This document shows, piece by piece, positions 17,330 to 26,821 of a DNA stretch of 64,000 bases (position 1 is its first letter; each line of letters opens with the position of its first letter). The notes beneath the pieces were generated by a model. It worked only from the letters and a program-made list of their open reading frames with translations. It searched no databases and was not told the DNA's origin. A program made the position numbers and the translations under genes. This DNA is from DATLMR01 sp035634255 (GTDB lineage: Bacteria > Acidobacteriota > Blastocatellia > UBA7656): the NCBI GenBank assembly GCA_035634255.1, contig DASQDI010000157.1, positions 133,554-197,553 of the forward strand. Direction: 5' to 3'.

Positions 17330-18256
17330 TTAACGACCGAACACCATCAGAGCGAAAAGGGCCGGCAGGTATAAGACCGAGGCGAGGAGTAACCTACGTG
17401 CCTGCCACGTCGATCTCATAACGGCGGCTCGAACGCTGTAATACAGAAAGGCCAGGCCCAGTAGGCTCGCGCCGATCAGGTAGACCGAACCCGACAGGTG
17501 CACGAACGCGGGCAACAGGCTCACCGGCAGGAGCATCAGCGTGTAGATGATGATCTGCTGCCCGGTCACCCGCCCGTCGGGCTCGACCACCGGCAGCATC
17601 TTGATGCCCGCCCGCCCGTAATCTTCGCGATACATCCAGGCTATCGCGAGGAAGTGAGGGAACTGCCAGAGAAACAGTATCGCGAAAAGTATCACGGCCT
17701 CCACCGTCACCTCCCCCCGCGCCGAGACCCACCCGATCAGGGGCGGCATGGCGCCGGGGAACGCGCCCAGCACCGTCGAGAGCGTGGTCCTCGTCTTCAG
17801 GGGCGTGTAGAGGAAGAGGTAGCTCGCGAACGTTACGACCCCCAGCACCGCCGTCAGCCCGTTGATGAAAAACCAGAGGTAGAGGGTCGCCAGGGCGGAG
17901 AGCATCAGCCCGAACGCGAGCGCGCTCCCGGCCTTGAGCCTCCCGTCCGGCAGGGGCCTCTTCTCCGTCCGGTGCATCAGCTTGTCCGACTCGCGCTCGA
18001 TATACTGGTTGAGCGTCGAGATGCCGGACGCGAGCAAGGCTATGCCGAAGGACATGCTGAGGAGCCTGAAGTAATCGACCCCCTCGCGCGCCCCCATGCA
18101 GAAGCCCGCGGCGGCGGTGAGCACGACCAGAAAGGTGATCCTTGGCTTAGTCAGCTCAAGGTAATCCGACAGGGCCGAGGCGAGCCTCGGTCGCAGCGCC
18201 TCTTCGTCCGCCCCCGCCGGCTCGCCGGTTACAACCTGACCTGCAAGTGATTCCAT
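17330..18256 (-). CDS. ctaB: Protoheme IX farnesyltransferase (heme O synthase)
   Basis: 308 aa UbiA-family membrane prenyltransferase. The first prenyl-diphosphate motif is seen in STLNQYIERESDKLMHRTEK (N-x-x-x-E-x-x-x-D type) and the second in YREDYGRAGIKMLP. About eight helices. It adds the farnesyl tail to heme b to give heme O, the precursor of the heme a used by the adjacent oxidase. It lies 4 nt after ctaA, so the two heme A synthesis genes are coupled. Confidence 0.95.
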   Translation of the reverse strand: MESLAGQVVTGEPAGADEEALRPRLASALSDYLELTKPRITFLVVLTAAAGFCMGAREGVDYFRLLSMSFGIALLASGISTLNQYIERESDKLMHRTEKRPLPDGRLKAGSALAFGLMLSALATLYLWFFINGLTAVLGVVTFASYLFLYTPLKTRTTLSTVLGAFPGAMPPLIGWVSARGEVTVEAVILFAILFLWQFPHFLAIAWMYREDYGRAGIKMLPVVEPDGRVTGQQIIIYTLMLLPVSLLPAFVHLSGSVYLIGASLLGLAFLYYSVRAAVMRSTWQARRLLLASVLYLPALFALMVFGR

Positions 18257-18260
18257 AATT

Positions 18261-19238
18261 CTAAACCGTTGCCCCTCGCGGAGACCGAAGGGAGTCCGCG
18301 GGGCCTTCGGCTGCTCTTCTTGCCCGCTCGGGGTCGGCCGCGAGCGCGCGATAAGACCGTAACGTCAGCACGACGAGGGTCGCCAGAGTGAACGCCCCGA
18401 CGATCAGGTGCAGGGCCGTGAGCGTGATCAGCGGCTCGACCGGCTGCGGGTCGTCATGCGAAGCGAGGCGCGCAAGGTAAGACGCGATCCCCAGGCCGAC
18501 CTGCGCCACCAGAAGCGTCAGGGCCAGCAGCGCCGGACGCTTCAGGAAAGCGTCCGCCCCGTGATGCCTGAAGACGGTGAGGGCCGTCCACACGACGAGG
18601 GCCGTCACCGCGACCGCCCCGAGTATGTGCGGGATTATTCCGAAAGCCTGATGGCGGAACCCGGCCCCGAGCACCAGCTGCACCAGCACCGCGCCGACCG
18701 TGACGACCGAAAGGCGGCGCAAGGAAGGGCTCGCGACATCCGGCCTCACTTCCCTCCTCTCCCACCAGCCCTTCGAGGTGAACACCGCCATGGCGATGAT
18801 CGCGGAGAAGAAGCTCTGCGCGACGAGCGCGTGCGGAACGGCGATGAACGGCTTATAGGTCGGGAAAAGAACGCGGACCCCTCCGATGAGGGCCTGGGCC
18901 ACGACCCCGACGAAAAGGATGATCGCAAGCCGCCTGAACCACCGCCGCCGGTCGCTCAGGCATGCGTACACCGAAAAGGCGAAGGTCGTAACGCCCACCA
19001 CCCCCGCGATGAACCTGTGCGAGTACTCGTACCGAACGTTCGCCACGAAGTAATCCGAGTCTATGAGCCAGCGGCCGAACGAGAGCGGCCAGTCGGGCAC
19101 TGAGTCCCCCGCGTCCTTCGTCGTGACCAGAGCGCCCGCTATCAGAAGCACGAGGGTCATGCCCGCGAGTATGATCGCGAACCAGTGGACGCCCCTGTGA
19201 GGCCCGCCCTCGACTTCATTACCCCTTTGTTCCTTCAA
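18261..19238 (-). CDS. ctaA: Heme A synthase (CtaA/COX15)
   Basis: 325 aa, eight helices. Signature segments: DSVPDWPLSFGRWL, YEYSHRFIAGVVG (first heme His), GGVRVLFPTYKPFIAVPHAL, GAGFRHQAFGIIPHILGA and LTALHLIVGAFTLATL. The start is a TTG at 19238 because the next in-frame Met lies inside the first helix. It oxidises heme O to heme A for subunit I. The cysteine pair seen in Bacillus CtaA is not evident in the first loop. Confidence 0.93.
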   Translation of the reverse strand: MKEQRGNEVEGGPHRGVHWFAIILAGMTLVLLIAGALVTTKDAGDSVPDWPLSFGRWLIDSDYFVANVRYEYSHRFIAGVVGVTTFAFSVYACLSDRRRWFRRLAIILFVGVVAQALIGGVRVLFPTYKPFIAVPHALVAQSFFSAIIAMAVFTSKGWWERREVRPDVASPSLRRLSVVTVGAVLVQLVLGAGFRHQAFGIIPHILGAVAVTALVVWTALTVFRHHGADAFLKRPALLALTLLVAQVGLGIASYLARLASHDDPQPVEPLITLTALHLIVGAFTLATLVVLTLRSYRALAADPERARRAAEGPADSLRSPRGATV

Positions 19239-19316
19239 AACTCAACACCCCTTCCGATGATAACGAGCCGCGCGCCCGCGCGTAAGGACCGCCCCGCGGG
19301 CGCACGGGTGAAGCAG

Positions 19317-20150
19317 TTACGGCAGAATGAGCGCGGCCTCGACCTTGAGCGAGGTCGGGACGAATGCCTGATTGGCCCCGTAATTGAAGTCCTGCGTCTT
19401 CGACTCCTTCGCGCCCACCGTGATGTTCTGAGTCTTCTCCCCGAGAGTCTCGTGCCAGGCGACGAGAGTGTAAGAGCCGGGGGGGAGGTTCTTTATCGAG
19501 TACGAGCCGTCCTTCCCGCTCACGGCGAAATACGGGTGCCCGAGCACCCCGACGTTGGCCTTCATCCACGGGTGCACGTTGCACTTGACGGGGATGAGGG
19601 TCTCCGCGCGGTTGAACTTCCTCTCAATCGGCCCCTGGTTGGGCGACTGCGACTGGTTCCACTCCGAGTTGTTCTTCGGGGTCGGGTGCACGTTGTGGGT
19701 CGTGGGGTCGCTGTTGGTGAACCTGATCGTCTGGCCGGTCTGAAGGCCGACGACGCGCGGGTGATAGCGGCACCCCTGCTGATCGATGGTCACCGCGTCC
19801 GAAGGCGGCTCGAAGCTGAAGTTGTCGACCGGGCCGCCCTTGACGTAAACGAAGACGTTCTCGAGCTTGCCGTCGGTCACGACCGTGTCATCGGTCATCG
19901 TGCTCCCGCCCACGGAGGCGCAGTTCGCGTCCGCGCCCATGTCTATGCGCTTCGGGGTGGGGGGGGTGCCGTCGAACTTGACGACGCCCATCACGGTCCC
20001 CTCATCGCCCTTGGAGCTGTAAGCGGCCTTTCCCGCGCCGCCGGCGTCCGCTTCGGGGCCGCCATTCTTGTTCTTATTATACCTGTCGCAGCCGGCGACC
20101 ATGAAAGTTGCGAGCGCGACGATTAAGCAAAGCGTACTGAATCTCTTCAT
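19317..20150 (-). CDS. Cupredoxin-like / carboxypeptidase-regulatory lipoprotein
   Basis: 277 aa from the ATG at 20150 (GGAG 8 nt upstream; the frame extends to 20180). Lipobox FMVAGC with Cys21, so a lipoprotein. A plastocyanin-like beta domain spans about 55-200: DPTTHNVHPTPKNN and VKCNVHPWMKANV supply His, Cys, His and Met in blue-copper order. A CarboxypepD-reg-like domain follows (DGSYSIKNLPPGSYTLVAWHE, about 205-245). It sits between the octaheme cytochrome and heme A synthase, so a periplasmic electron carrier or copper chaperone for the oxidase is plausible. Such proteins are common in acidobacterial and planctomycete respiratory clusters. Confidence 0.85.
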   Translation of the reverse strand: MKRFSTLCLIVALATFMVAGCDRYNKNKNGGPEADAGGAGKAAYSSKGDEGTVMGVVKFDGTPPTPKRIDMGADANCASVGGSTMTDDTVVTDGKLENVFVYVKGGPVDNFSFEPPSDAVTIDQQGCRYHPRVVGLQTGQTIRFTNSDPTTHNVHPTPKNNSEWNQSQSPNQGPIERKFNRAETLIPVKCNVHPWMKANVGVLGHPYFAVSGKDGSYSIKNLPPGSYTLVAWHETLGEKTQNITVGAKESKTQDFNYGANQAFVPTSLKVEAALILP

Positions 20151-20272
20151 CTGTTTTTCTCCATCTGTTTTTCCGCCCACAGTCCGTTCGAGGTGGCTGA
20201 GCGAAACTGGTTATTTTGACACCTTTCTCAAATTCTCGCCACCGACTTTTGACGCGGAGGCCCCCGCGCCCT

Positions 20273-23200
20273 TTAAGGCGCGCGGATCGCCCCGATCACG
20301 CCCCCCCGATTGCCCGCCTTCCGCCCCTTCTTCGCCGAGGGAGAGGAAGCGGTCGTCTTCGGGGCAGACCCGGCCGCCTGCGTGGGCGCCGCCGCCGGAG
20401 CAGGCGCCGCGCCCCCGCCCGTGCCCAGACGCCTCTGCTCGTCGGCCGAGAGCTGGAACATGTAACGGACCATCAGCGAGACATGGTCTTTTTCATAACT
20501 CTGATATTGCGGGGGAGTCGCGCCCTTGAGCACCCACCTCTGGTGCACGGGGTCCTGCTCGAACAGCTCCGAAGGCATCGACGTGCCGGGGCTGATCATT
20601 TGAGGGTCGAGCATCCACCGCTTCGTCCACTCCGGCTTCAACCGCTCCCGCGCCTGCAGGAAGTTGGGGGCCGTCGCGCGGACATCGTGCGCGGGGTCTC
20701 CCGTCATGTGGCACTTCAGGCAGGGCGCGGCGGGCGAGGTGAACAGGGCGCGCGCAAGCCCCTGCTCTTCCGCCGTCAGAGGCTCAAGAGGCTCGGGGAT
20801 GTAAGGCTGCTGCTGCGACGACGCGCCCATGAAGAAATTAACCAGGGCCGCAAGCTCGTTGCTGGAGAAATTGAAAGTCGGCATGCGGACCTTCAGGTAT
20901 TGTCTCACGCCGTTTCTCGGGGCCCCGACCTGCACGCCGAGCCCGGTGCCGGGCATGGGCGGCGTGCCGCTCTGAGCGGCGGCGGGCCCTGTCGGCTGAC
21001 CGACAGCCTGACCGGCCGTTTGGCCGGAGGACTGACCGGGCGACTGACCTGAGCCGCCTGACATGTGCGCGACGAGTCCGGCGATCTGCCTCGCGCCGGG
21101 CTGATTCCCGCCCGGCTGATTACCGCCGGGCCTCGCGTTGCTGAGCGACGGGTCTTCCAGAAAGCGCAGGAGCCACGTCGGGTCCACGCGCGCGCCTTCG
21201 GTCGTGAGCCTCGGAGGCAACTGCTCCCTGCCGTCGGCTGTCTGGTACATCGGCATGGTCATCAGGGTGGAATCTTTCCCGATGAGTATGTTGTGACACC
21301 CGGTGCAGTTGTACTTCTGTATGACCCACCACCCGTCCTGAACCTGCCTCTTCTGGCCCTGCGGCCTGAACTGCATGGAGGTCGGGAGGCTGGTGGTCAC
21401 GCTGCCGAGCAGGAAGGTGGTGAGCGCCGTGATGTCGCCGTCGGTCAGGTAGATGTTAGGCATCCTGAGGCGCTCCTCGGGAGCCTTCTCTTTGCCCGTG
21501 TCGTAGATGTCGGGGTCTTTCAATTTGTGCTCGAAAAATCCCTTGTGGTTATACCACTTCTCCCTGTCCTCCCCGGTGAACGGGTCGACCCCTCGCTCGG
21601 CGTCGTGGGTGAGGAGCGCGAAGTCGAGCCGCTCGATGGGCTTGCTCCCTTCGGGGGTGAGCTCGGTGCCGATGCGCTGCTCTTCTTCGAGGCCCTTGAT
21701 CTCGTGGCACCCCGCGCAGCCGTACAGCTTCACGAGCCTTTCGCCCTCAGACTTCAGGGACCCGTCGTCGAGGAAAGAGGCGTCCGGGTACTGAATCTCG
21801 CGCTGCTTCTGGCCCATCAGGAAGGTCGCGATGTCGCGCGCGTCCTGGTCCGACAGCCTGAAATTCGGCATCACGGTCATGTTCTGGACCTGCAACTGAC
21901 GCCCGTCCACGGGGCTCGCAGAGTGCTGGTCGTCGAAGACGAACGGGAGGTTCTTCTTAAAGTAGTCCTCGGGGGTGAGGTCGCGCTTCAGAGACGGCGA
22001 GTAGGGCGCGAGCCTCTGGCGCGGGTTGTGGACCCACCGGACTATGTATTCGTAATTCGCCTTCTCCCCCAGGCGCGACAGGTTGGCGGCGAAGTCCCCC
22101 CCGACCGGCCCGCTGTCCATGTCGATGGCCGTGCCTTCGATTGAATGGCAGGCGAGGCAGCCGACCGACCTGAACAACTCCTTCCCGCGCGCGGCGTCGC
22201 CCGCGGGCTGCGGCGGCAGCTTCGTGTCGATGGCGGCCTGCCAGAGGAAAGCGGAGATGGCCCGTATCTCGCCATCGTTCAGGCGGAAGGCGGGCATCTT
22301 GGTGCCGGGCCTGAAGGCCTGCGGGTCGAACAGCCACATCGGCATCCATTCCTTGCGCAGCTTCGCCTTGATCTCTTTCAGGTTCGGCCCGACCTTCTTC
22401 TGGTCCTGCATCAGGTATTTCGACTGCGTGTCCAGCTCGCTTATGCGCGTGTCGAGCTGGCTGATCATCTGGCGGAGGTCGTCTGAGCGGCGCAGTAACG
22501 CGCGGGCCTCTTCCGTCGAGACCTTGTCGCTTTCGGAAGCCTGGACGGCCTCGCGAATCTCTTTCAGGCGGGCATCCCGCTCAAGCTCAAGGGTCTTTAT
22601 CGACTGGCGGGCCATAGAGAGCCCGTCGGACTCGCGGTCGAACCCTTCGTACCTGTGGCAGCCGACGCAGCCGCGCGACTGGTAGAGCTCCTTGCCGTCG
22701 TTCAGGACATCCGCCCCCGCCGTCACGCGGTCCGCGTTGTGGCAGGAGTTGCACCCGGCCTGAACGTTCTCTTTCTCATGGAGAGGCCACAGCCAGTGCT
22801 TGTACCGCCCGTGGGCTTTCTCGACGGACGTGGTGCCGCGCCCATTCCCCCCGTGGCAGGTCGAGCAGCCGAACCGCTCGGGGTCGTGGATCTTCAGGAG
22901 GTCTTTGTTCGGGTGAGAGACGAATGCGCGCTCGCCGCCCATGTCGGCCGCGGTCAGGTTGACCGGCTCGCGGGTCCCGAGGTGGCAGGACTCGCAGCGG
23001 TCCACGAGATCGCCCTCCTGCACGTGGATCTGCTTGATCTTGAAATCGAACTTGTCCATCTTGTCGATGAGCCCGCCGACCTGCTGCGCGGATAGCCCCG
23101 TGAGGTTGCTCTGCAGGTAGTCGTCGCGCTTCTTGCGGGCCTCGGTCTGCGGCTTGAGGAGTTCGATGGTCCTGGCGGTGAGGCGGGCCTTCTCGTTGGT

Positions 23201-23791
23201 CAGTTCGTTGTACCGGGCTTCGAGCTGGCGGAAGGTCGGCTCGTCGTCCCTGACGCTGCCGTCCGGCTGGCGGATGGACACGTCCACCTTCTCGTCCTTC
23301 TTCTCCTCGATCTCCCGCCTGATGCCCGCGCGGCTGCTCTCGCTGCCCGCGAGTTCGAGGTCGTAAGTCTTGGCGGCTATCCACGCCCTCACGTTCTGAA
23401 AGGGCTCGGTGATGTCGCTTATCTCCTGGTCTATCAGGGCCACCTGCCGGTTGAGGTCGGTCAGCTCGTCGCGCGCGGCCGCCTCCTCTTCCTTGACGGC
23501 GTTGTCGAGCTCGACGTACTTCTCCGACTGGCGGACCTGCTGCTCGGCTTTCTGCTGGTCCGGCTGAATCCTCTCCAGGTGCTCGGTGTACGTGTCGACG
23601 AACTCGCTCTGGTAGCTCTTCCACGGGCGCTGGCCGAACACCTCGTCGAACAGGGCCCACAGGAGCGTCGCGATCAGGATGAGCGAAAAAAGGACCAACG
23701 GGCCGCTCATCGACCTGTCGGCGATAGGGTCGGGCGCTGGGGTATCAGCCGCTCTCTTCTCTAATTGCTCGTTCCCAACTGTGTCAGACAT
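20273..23791 (-). CDS. Octaheme c-type cytochrome subunit of the bc-type complex
   Basis: 1172 aa, GGAGGACGAGG before the ATG. One N-terminal membrane helix (GPLVLFSLILIATLLWALF, about 29-47), then a long charged coiled coil (about 60-250), then eight CxxCH heme sites near residues 264 (CESCH), 308 (CSTCH), 346 (CNSCH), 374 (CVGCH), 544 (CLACH), 691 (CAGCH), 828 (CTGCH) and 1023 (CLKCH). A Gln/Gly/Pro-rich low-complexity linker (GQSPGQSSGQTAGQAVGQ region) lies near 890-960, and an Ala/Pro-rich tail ends the protein. It follows the two cytochrome b genes and takes the place of cytochrome c1. Probably wires quinol oxidation to subunit II across the periplasm. Confidence 0.9.
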   Translation of the reverse strand: MSDTVGNEQLEKRAADTPAPDPIADRSMSGPLVLFSLILIATLLWALFDEVFGQRPWKSYQSEFVDTYTEHLERIQPDQQKAEQQVRQSEKYVELDNAVKEEEAAARDELTDLNRQVALIDQEISDITEPFQNVRAWIAAKTYDLELAGSESSRAGIRREIEEKKDEKVDVSIRQPDGSVRDDEPTFRQLEARYNELTNEKARLTARTIELLKPQTEARKKRDDYLQSNLTGLSAQQVGGLIDKMDKFDFKIKQIHVQEGDLVDRCESCHLGTREPVNLTAADMGGERAFVSHPNKDLLKIHDPERFGCSTCHGGNGRGTTSVEKAHGRYKHWLWPLHEKENVQAGCNSCHNADRVTAGADVLNDGKELYQSRGCVGCHRYEGFDRESDGLSMARQSIKTLELERDARLKEIREAVQASESDKVSTEEARALLRRSDDLRQMISQLDTRISELDTQSKYLMQDQKKVGPNLKEIKAKLRKEWMPMWLFDPQAFRPGTKMPAFRLNDGEIRAISAFLWQAAIDTKLPPQPAGDAARGKELFRSVGCLACHSIEGTAIDMDSGPVGGDFAANLSRLGEKANYEYIVRWVHNPRQRLAPYSPSLKRDLTPEDYFKKNLPFVFDDQHSASPVDGRQLQVQNMTVMPNFRLSDQDARDIATFLMGQKQREIQYPDASFLDDGSLKSEGERLVKLYGCAGCHEIKGLEEEQRIGTELTPEGSKPIERLDFALLTHDAERGVDPFTGEDREKWYNHKGFFEHKLKDPDIYDTGKEKAPEERLRMPNIYLTDGDITALTTFLLGSVTTSLPTSMQFRPQGQKRQVQDGWWVIQKYNCTGCHNILIGKDSTLMTMPMYQTADGREQLPPRLTTEGARVDPTWLLRFLEDPSLSNARPGGNQPGGNQPGARQIAGLVAHMSGGSGQSPGQSSGQTAGQAVGQPTGPAAAQSGTPPMPGTGLGVQVGAPRNGVRQYLKVRMPTFNFSSNELAALVNFFMGASSQQQPYIPEPLEPLTAEEQGLARALFTSPAAPCLKCHMTGDPAHDVRATAPNFLQARERLKPEWTKRWMLDPQMISPGTSMPSELFEQDPVHQRWVLKGATPPQYQSYEKDHVSLMVRYMFQLSADEQRRLGTGGGAAPAPAAAPTQAAGSAPKTTASSPSAKKGRKAGNRGGVIGAIRAP

Positions 23792-23867
23792 CCTCGTCCT
23801 CCAAACTATAAAGCCGGGTCATGCCGGGCGCGCCGAGCCCCGAGGCGGGCGCGGCCGGGCGCTCACG

Positions 23868-24803
23868 TCAGACGTTGAACCAGGGGGTGACCCAGACGTA
23901 CTTGATGCGAAACAGCAGCCTGAGAATCAGCTTCACAGGCAGGGCCCAAAGGATCGTTATCGCGAGAACCTGAAAAGTCACGTACTGCAGCAGAGACGTG
24001 CGCTCGAATATCTTCCGCTCGAACTTGTTGTAGGTGACGATCTTGTGCGTGATGAAGGCCGTTACGACGAAGAAGATCCCGACGACCACCGCGCCGAATA
24101 TGCCCTTCCACGGCTGGGTGGTTATGCCCACTATATCGGGCAGGTCGCGGTTCACCTCATAGATGACCGTGTTGTGGTCCCAGGTCTGCCCCGGCCAGAA
24201 CCATATCCACCCCGGCCCGCGCATGAACGTTCCGATCACGATCAGGATGAGCCAGGTGACGAACCCGACCAGGAACGACCCGATGGCGACCTTCCTCTGC
24301 TTCCACGTGTAATAGCCCACCCCGAGCGGGTTCGAGTCCACGTAGGGGAATGCCATCAGGCCGACGATCATGATCGAAGGCATCACGACGCCCGCGATCC
24401 ACGGGTCGAAGTAGACGAGCATCTCCTGGAGCCCGAGGAAGTACCACGGCGCTTTCGACGGGTTCATCGTCAGGTTGGGGTTCGCGGGCTCTTCGAGGGG
24501 GGCGTTGAGCGTGATCGACCAGACGAACAGGACGGCCGTGACCACGATGACGGCCAGGAACTCTATGCGGAGCAGGTAGGGCCACACGTGCAGTTCGCGC
24601 GCCCAATGGGCCTGCCACGGCCACGTCTTGCGGTGGTGCGTCTTCGCGAGCTTGGGGTCCGCTTCGAGCTGTTCGATCAGGCGGTCGTTCGCCCTCGCCT
24701 GCTTGAAGCCCAGCCACCCGAAGTAAGGAATCAGAAAGAGCATCGCGACGATGGGTATGTTGTCGGGTAGAGTTGTGATCTCCCAGAGCTGTGCCCAATC
24801 CAT
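23868..24803 (-). CDS. Cytochrome b C-terminal subunit (subunit IV type)
   Basis: 311 aa. It carries the quinol-site motif NPSKAPWYFLGLQEML (the PEWY region, here A-P-W-Y), and helices LAVIVVTAVLFVWSITL, GVVMPSIMIVGLMAFPY, GSFLVGFVTWLILIVIG and GIFGAVVVGIFFVVTAFIT. Longer than the 160-aa plant subunit IV, with an N-terminal helix and a C-terminal extension. Second half of a split cytochrome b: quinol oxidation at the positive side. It starts 57 nt after the N-terminal cytochrome b gene. Confidence 0.9.
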   Translation of the reverse strand: MDWAQLWEITTLPDNIPIVAMLFLIPYFGWLGFKQARANDRLIEQLEADPKLAKTHHRKTWPWQAHWARELHVWPYLLRIEFLAVIVVTAVLFVWSITLNAPLEEPANPNLTMNPSKAPWYFLGLQEMLVYFDPWIAGVVMPSIMIVGLMAFPYVDSNPLGVGYYTWKQRKVAIGSFLVGFVTWLILIVIGTFMRGPGWIWFWPGQTWDHNTVIYEVNRDLPDIVGITTQPWKGIFGAVVVGIFFVVTAFITHKIVTYNKFERKIFERTSLLQYVTFQVLAITILWALPVKLILRLLFRIKYVWVTPWFNV

Positions 24804-24860
24804 AATGACTCCCTCACAGGTCGAGCGCCCCTGCGGGCGCCCGGTGATAAATGGTCCTCT

Positions 24861-25829
24861 TTATTTGACGGAAGCCTTCACGGCCCTCGCGCCCGGCGAC
24901 TTCATCTCGGATTCGAGCATGACGGGCGCGGGGCCCGAGATGCCCCCGTCCTTGCGCACGCGCCAGAAGTGGACGGCGAGCAGGACGCTGAGAATCGTCG
25001 GTATGGCGATGCAGTGCCAGATGTAGCTGCGCAGCAGGGCGTTCGCGTCTACTATCGAGCCGCCGAGCAGGGCGAAGCGCACGTCGTTATAAGGCGTCAT
25101 GCCCAGCTGCGGACCGAAAGGCCCCTCGGTCCCGAGGGCGGGCGTGGCCCGCGCCATGTTCGTGCCGACCGTCACCGCCCAGAACCCGAGCTGGTCGTCG
25201 GGGAGCAGGTATCCCGTGAAGCTCAGGAGCAGGGTGAGCACCAGCAGCAGCACCCCCACGGTCCAGTTGAACTCGCGCGGGGACTTGTACGAGCCCGTCA
25301 GCACCACCCGGAACATGTGGAGCCAGGTGGTGATCACCATCAGGTGCGCGCCCCAGCGGTGCATGTTGCGGAGCAGCTTGCCGAAGGGCACGTCGTTTTC
25401 GAGGTACAGGATGTCCTGGTAAGCCTGCCCCTTGCTCGGGTGGTAGTAGAACATCAACAGTATGCCCGTGAAGGTCAGGACTATGAACAGGTAGAAGGTG
25501 ATCCCGCCCATGCCCCACGTGTAGCTGAAGCGCACGGCGTCGCGGTTTATCTTGGCCGGGTGGAGGTGCAGGAAGACGTTCGTGAGCACGCCGAGCGAGC
25601 GCGAGCGCGGGGTCGGCTCGTGCTTGACGCGGAATATCGACTTGTAGATCTGCGTCCGCGTCGGCTGCTTCAGGCCCTCCAGCTCCTCCTTGACGTTCTC
25701 CTTGCTGGCCTTGGCCTTCAGCATCTCCACGTCTTCTTTTATGCTGCCGCGGACGCGGTCGGCGAGGCCGACGCCCGCTTCAGACTTCACCTCTGGCTTG
25801 TCAAGCTTGTCAGGTTTTTCAGGGTCCAT
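24861..25829 (-). CDS. Cytochrome b N-terminal subunit (b6 type)
   Basis: 322 aa from the ATG at 25829; a longer frame to 25973 would overlap the Rieske gene and has no ribosome binding site. A soluble, charged N-terminus (about 1-95) precedes four helices. Heme-ligand His are in RNMHRWGAHLMVITTWLHMF and RSYIWHCIAIPTILSVLLAVHFW. GSYKSPREFNW and SFTGYLLPDDQLGFWAVTVG are classic cytochrome b signatures. It binds the two b hemes of the quinol:cytochrome c reductase. Confidence 0.93.
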   Translation of the reverse strand: MDPEKPDKLDKPEVKSEAGVGLADRVRGSIKEDVEMLKAKASKENVKEELEGLKQPTRTQIYKSIFRVKHEPTPRSRSLGVLTNVFLHLHPAKINRDAVRFSYTWGMGGITFYLFIVLTFTGILLMFYYHPSKGQAYQDILYLENDVPFGKLLRNMHRWGAHLMVITTWLHMFRVVLTGSYKSPREFNWTVGVLLLVLTLLLSFTGYLLPDDQLGFWAVTVGTNMARATPALGTEGPFGPQLGMTPYNDVRFALLGGSIVDANALLRSYIWHCIAIPTILSVLLAVHFWRVRKDGGISGPAPVMLESEMKSPGARAVKASVK

Positions 25830-25911
25830 AGCAGTGCTCCCATGAGAAAACAGAAGAAAACATTGATGTTGAAAGATAGCAGGCGACTTTCCGGCCGGGC
25901 GCGGAGGCGGC

Positions 25912-26589
25912 TCATACCCGTATGAACGCGCCCTCTTCGTTGAAGCGGTTCTCGGCCCCCTTCGGCCACTCATAGAGGCGGGCCGTGTCGACGAGGATCT
26001 GGCCTGACGGGTCTATCTCCACGTGCGCGCGGTCCATCGGCCGGGGCGCGGGCCCCTCGAAGTTGATGCCGTCGCTCGTGTAGCCGCTGCCGTGACAGGG
26101 ACACTTGAACTTGTTTTCGCTAGGCTTCCAGTCCGGGGTGCAGCCCAGGTGCGTACACCGCGCGTAGATCACGAAGAGGCGCTCTGCGTTGCGGACCACC
26201 CAGATGCGGTACTGTTGCTGGAATTTGGTGTCGACCCCGATCCCATAATCTCCGGGGTAGCCTATGCGGAAGACGGTGCTTGGCTCGAAAAGGGTCCGAG
26301 GGAAGAAGAACTTGAGAGTCATGATGAAGCAGGTCGCGAGGAACCCGCCTATGGCTGTCCAGATTACGCGCCGCCGCACTTTACCGACCGGGTCAAGAGG
26401 TGGCTCGCTCGTGACGGTCTTGGTCTTCGCCCCGGCGGAGGTGCCGACCGGAGGTCTGGCGGATTGGGGTGGCTTGTCTGCCGTTGATGCTGATGCTTTC
26501 TGTGCCTGCGACGTTAACTTAGACTTCTCCTCACCCTCAACTTTCGGCGTCGTATCCTGTTTCTGGTTCGTATCCTGAACGGTGTCCAT
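25912..26589 (-). CDS. Rieske iron-sulfur protein
   Basis: 225 aa from the ATG at 26589 (GGAG 11 nt upstream; the frame runs to 26640). A long low-complexity N-terminus (about 1-75) comes before one helix (VIWTAIGGFLATCFIMTL). The Rieske cluster motifs are CTHLGC and CPCHGSGY, with a FEGPAPRPMDRAHVE tail, as in b6f/menaquinol-type enzymes. It is the first gene of the bc-oxidase array. Confidence 0.94.
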   Translation of the reverse strand: MDTVQDTNQKQDTTPKVEGEEKSKLTSQAQKASASTADKPPQSARPPVGTSAGAKTKTVTSEPPLDPVGKVRRRVIWTAIGGFLATCFIMTLKFFFPRTLFEPSTVFRIGYPGDYGIGVDTKFQQQYRIWVVRNAERLFVIYARCTHLGCTPDWKPSENKFKCPCHGSGYTSDGINFEGPAPRPMDRAHVEIDPSGQILVDTARLYEWPKGAENRFNEEGAFIRV

Positions 26590-26761
26590 GCAGGAAATCT
26601 CCGTTATGGCGTCTCTCATTTGATAGACGATGATTGCCAAACTGCGAGCGAGCGACGCTCAGCGCGCCTCGCCTGTTTATACTGTATGAATCTTGACGCA
26701 TGCTGAACCGCAACCTCACCTCTAACTTGTTTCAGATCTGCTGTATAATGAAGTGTCTCGC

Positions 26762-26790
26762 TTTTAACATGCGCGCATGGCATTTGTCAA
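26762..26790 (-). promoter_or_regulatory. Candidate promoter of the respiratory array
   Basis: On the minus strand TTGACA (26790-26785), 17-nt spacer, then TTAAAA (26767-26762). The -35 box is perfect and the -10 box is weak. It is the best sigma-70-like site upstream of the Rieske gene and is divergent to the hslV promoter. Confidence 0.4.
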
Positions 26791-26821
26791 GCAGGCCCCC
26801 TCCCGCGCACATGTGGCTTTC

